Source of the DNA: Campylobacterales bacterium
GTDB taxonomy: Bacteria; Campylobacterota_A; Desulfurellia; JAADFJ01
NCBI GenBank assembly: GCA_027080125.1
Contig: JALWSW010000088.1
Coordinates: 1-6,972, forward strand
Reading direction: 5' to 3'
DNA length: 6,972 nt
Shown in pieces: positions 5,605 through 6,972 of the stretch. The notes below the pieces were generated by a model. That model was not told the DNA's origin and searched no databases. It was given only the letters and a program-made list of their open reading frames with translations. Within the stretch, counting starts at the first letter, position 1, and every line of letters starts with the position of its first letter. A program made the position numbers and the translations under genes.

Positions 5605-6943
5605 AAAGCCAAAAGAAAATACAATCATTCTTGGAGAGGGATACCGGGTAAACGATAAAACGCGCAAACCTGCGTTAATCCGTTTACCGGACTCCTCTCG
5701 CAGGGGACACTTCTGGTGTTTCGGAACAACAAGAGTCGGAAAAACCAAATTATTATCAAATCTCGTGGAACAGGATATAGATGCAGGAAAGTCCGTTATC
5801 GTTATAGACCCTAAAGGTGATTTTGATTTGATGAATTCCGTAGTTGAACGTTATCTTAAATTTAAAGACGAATACGACTTTGTGTTTATTATCCCCGTTT
5901 TTCCTGAATTCAGCGATACCATCAATCCGCTTGCCGACTATTATATGCCTGAGGAACTTGTAGGGCATATTGTCAGCGGTGTTGATGTTGGAAAGGAAGC
6001 GTTCTTTTTTAATGTTGCCTACGAAATCAGTCTTGTGATAGTTCAATCTATGCTTATGCTCGATAAAAAAGGGTTTACGCTGCTGGATGTAAAAAATTAT
6101 ATTTCAAAAGATGCTTTAACCAAATTGAAACTTGAAGTCGAAGCTACAGAAAAGGAAGGATGCAAACAACTCGGGTCGGATATTCAAAAAATTCTTGATT
6201 CGCCGACAGACTACTACTCTAAAATATCTTCATCTTTGCGTGTATCTCTTACGGAATTAACAAGCGGCAATATCGGCAAGATTGTCGGACAAACAAAGGA
6301 AAACAGATTTATCAAAAGGCTCGAATCGGGCAAAAAACTTATTATGCTTGTTCAAACCGGTTCTATGCTTACAAGAAAAGCATCTTTCACATTAAGCAAG
6401 GTTATAGTATCGATGATACACAGTTTTGCAGGAAGGATGTTTGCATCTAACAAAAAGATTAAAAATGGTCTGTCGCTTTACATAGACGAAGCACAAAGCG
6501 TTTTGTATTCGGGCATTGAGGACCTGCTCGCAAAAGCCGGAGGAGCAAATATTTTTGTTCACGGATTTTGCCAGTCCATAAACCAAATATATGCCGGTAT
6601 CGGCAAAGACAGGGGAAAATCAATTCTCGATAATACAAATACAAAACTGTTTTTCAGAGTGCCGGACAGCGATACGGCAAAATATGTTTCCAATTATTTT
6701 GGAACATTTACGAATTCTACCCCGATATTGTCCTCAGGCGGAGGATTTACCACAAGAACAAAAGAAGATTATTATGTAAAGCCCGAGAAATTGTTGGACC
6801 TTAAAGAAAGAGTTTTTTATCTTATAACGTATTCCGGCAAATATAAGGCTATTACATTGGATAGCAAAAAACCAAAGATAGAGATTCAGCTTCCTGATGT
6901 GCATACCGCTAATCTGCAAAATACGGAAAATTTGCAAAAATAG
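5588..6943 (+). CDS. traD: TraD/VirD4-type coupling ATPase without a membrane segment
   Basis: A 451-residue ATPase expected to bring the relaxosome DNA to the secretion channel on the cytoplasmic side of the inner membrane. Walker A is GTTRVGKT at 46-53 and is followed by VIDPKGDFDL, a typical coupling-protein segment. INPLADYY follows, then a helical all-alpha-domain stretch (about 150-230). Walker B is LSLYIDEAQ ending at 303, then the segment GGANIFVHGFCQSINQIYA with its sensor glutamine. The C-terminal part with LDNTNTKLFFRVPD resembles the TraG/TraD C-terminal region. F TraD (717 residues) and VirD4 begin with two membrane helices; here only about 45 mostly polar residues precede Walker A and no membrane helix is visible. 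There is no long acidic tail for TraM. A weak AGGA lies nine bases before the start, inside trbC. The family is secure; calling it traD rather than another coupling-protein name is moderate. Confidence 0.8.
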   Translation: MAIFSRKPKENTIILGEGYRVNDKTRKPALIRLPDSSRRGHFWCFGTTRVGKTKLLSNLVEQDIDAGKSVIVIDPKGDFDLMNSVVERYLKFKDEYDFVFIIPVFPEFSDTINPLADYYMPEELVGHIVSGVDVGKEAFFFNVAYEISLVIVQSMLMLDKKGFTLLDVKNYISKDALTKLKLEVEATEKEGCKQLGSDIQKILDSPTDYYSKISSSLRVSLTELTSGNIGKIVGQTKENRFIKRLESGKKLIMLVQTGSMLTRKASFTLSKVIVSMIHSFAGRMFASNKKIKNGLSLYIDEAQSVLYSGIEDLLAKAGGANIFVHGFCQSINQIYAGIGKDRGKSILDNTNTKLFFRVPDSDTAKYVSNYFGTFTNSTPILSSGGGFTTRTKEDYYVKPEKLLDLKERVFYLITYSGKYKAITLDSKKPKIEIQLPDVHTANLQNTENLQK

Positions 6944-6972
6944 ATGCTTAACATAGTAACGCTGATTGTTTT
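6944..6972 (+). CDS. Start of a further gene with a hydrophobic N-terminus, cut by the window end
   Basis: An ATG directly follows the TAG stop of the coupling ATPase gene, and the frame stays open to the last base (MLNIVTLIV). The hydrophobic start suits a signal peptide or a membrane helix. No clear ribosome binding site is present, but the stop-start contact would allow coupled translation. Only nine residues are visible, so neither function nor gene status is certain. Confidence 0.35.

Noticed and set aside
5588..6943. The ATPase as a TraC/VirB4-type protein
   Set aside because: It is too short for VirB4/TraC. Walker A near the start, VIDPKGDFDL, and the C-terminal LDNTNTKLFFRVPD segment fit the coupling-protein family instead.

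Overview
The window is AT-rich and carries one co-directional gene cluster, all on the + strand. It is the middle of an F-type (MPF-F) conjugative type IV secretion system. The gene families are TraF, a TrbB-like thioredoxin, TraH, TraW, TraU, F-type TrbC and a TraD/VirD4-type coupling ATPase. Six consecutive products have N-terminal Sec signal peptides, so the host must have a periplasm and is a Gram-negative (diderm) bacterium. Low GC and many lysine, asparagine and isoleucine residues fit a low-GC lineage. I cannot name the genus, or say whether this is a plasmid or an integrative element.

Layout: 1-379 is the 3' end of a gene for a bacterial PH-domain (bPH2-like) protein. 383-1255 is traF, which keeps a CPYC redox motif, and 1236-1655 is a second small CPYC thioredoxin. 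1656-1760 is the only real non-coding gap; it holds a perfect 9-bp-stem hairpin and a strong ribosome binding site. 1761-3251 is traH, 3220-3876 traW, 3845-4849 traU and 4825-5604 trbC. 5588-6943 is a short coupling ATPase with no membrane segment. A further hydrophobic reading frame starts at 6944 and runs off the end. Successive genes from traH to the coupling ATPase overlap by 17-32 bases, so they are probably one translationally coupled transcript. There are no tRNA or rRNA genes, CRISPR arrays or insertion sequences.

How the genes work together: in F-type systems TraF, TraH, TraW, TraU and TrbC act in the periplasm or at the outer membrane in pilus extension, retraction and mating-pair formation. 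TrbB-like thioredoxins keep the cysteine-rich members correctly disulfide-bonded. The coupling ATPase delivers the relaxosome DNA to the channel. Not seen here, and presumably outside the window, are pilin, TraL/E/K/B, the TraC/VirB4 ATPase, TraG, TraN and the relaxase.

I found no wholly new system. The unusual points are a gene order unlike the F plasmid, two tandem CPYC thioredoxins, a TraU lacking the paired cysteines of its N-terminal signature, a coupling ATPase without a membrane anchor, and a PH-domain gene joined to the transfer operon.
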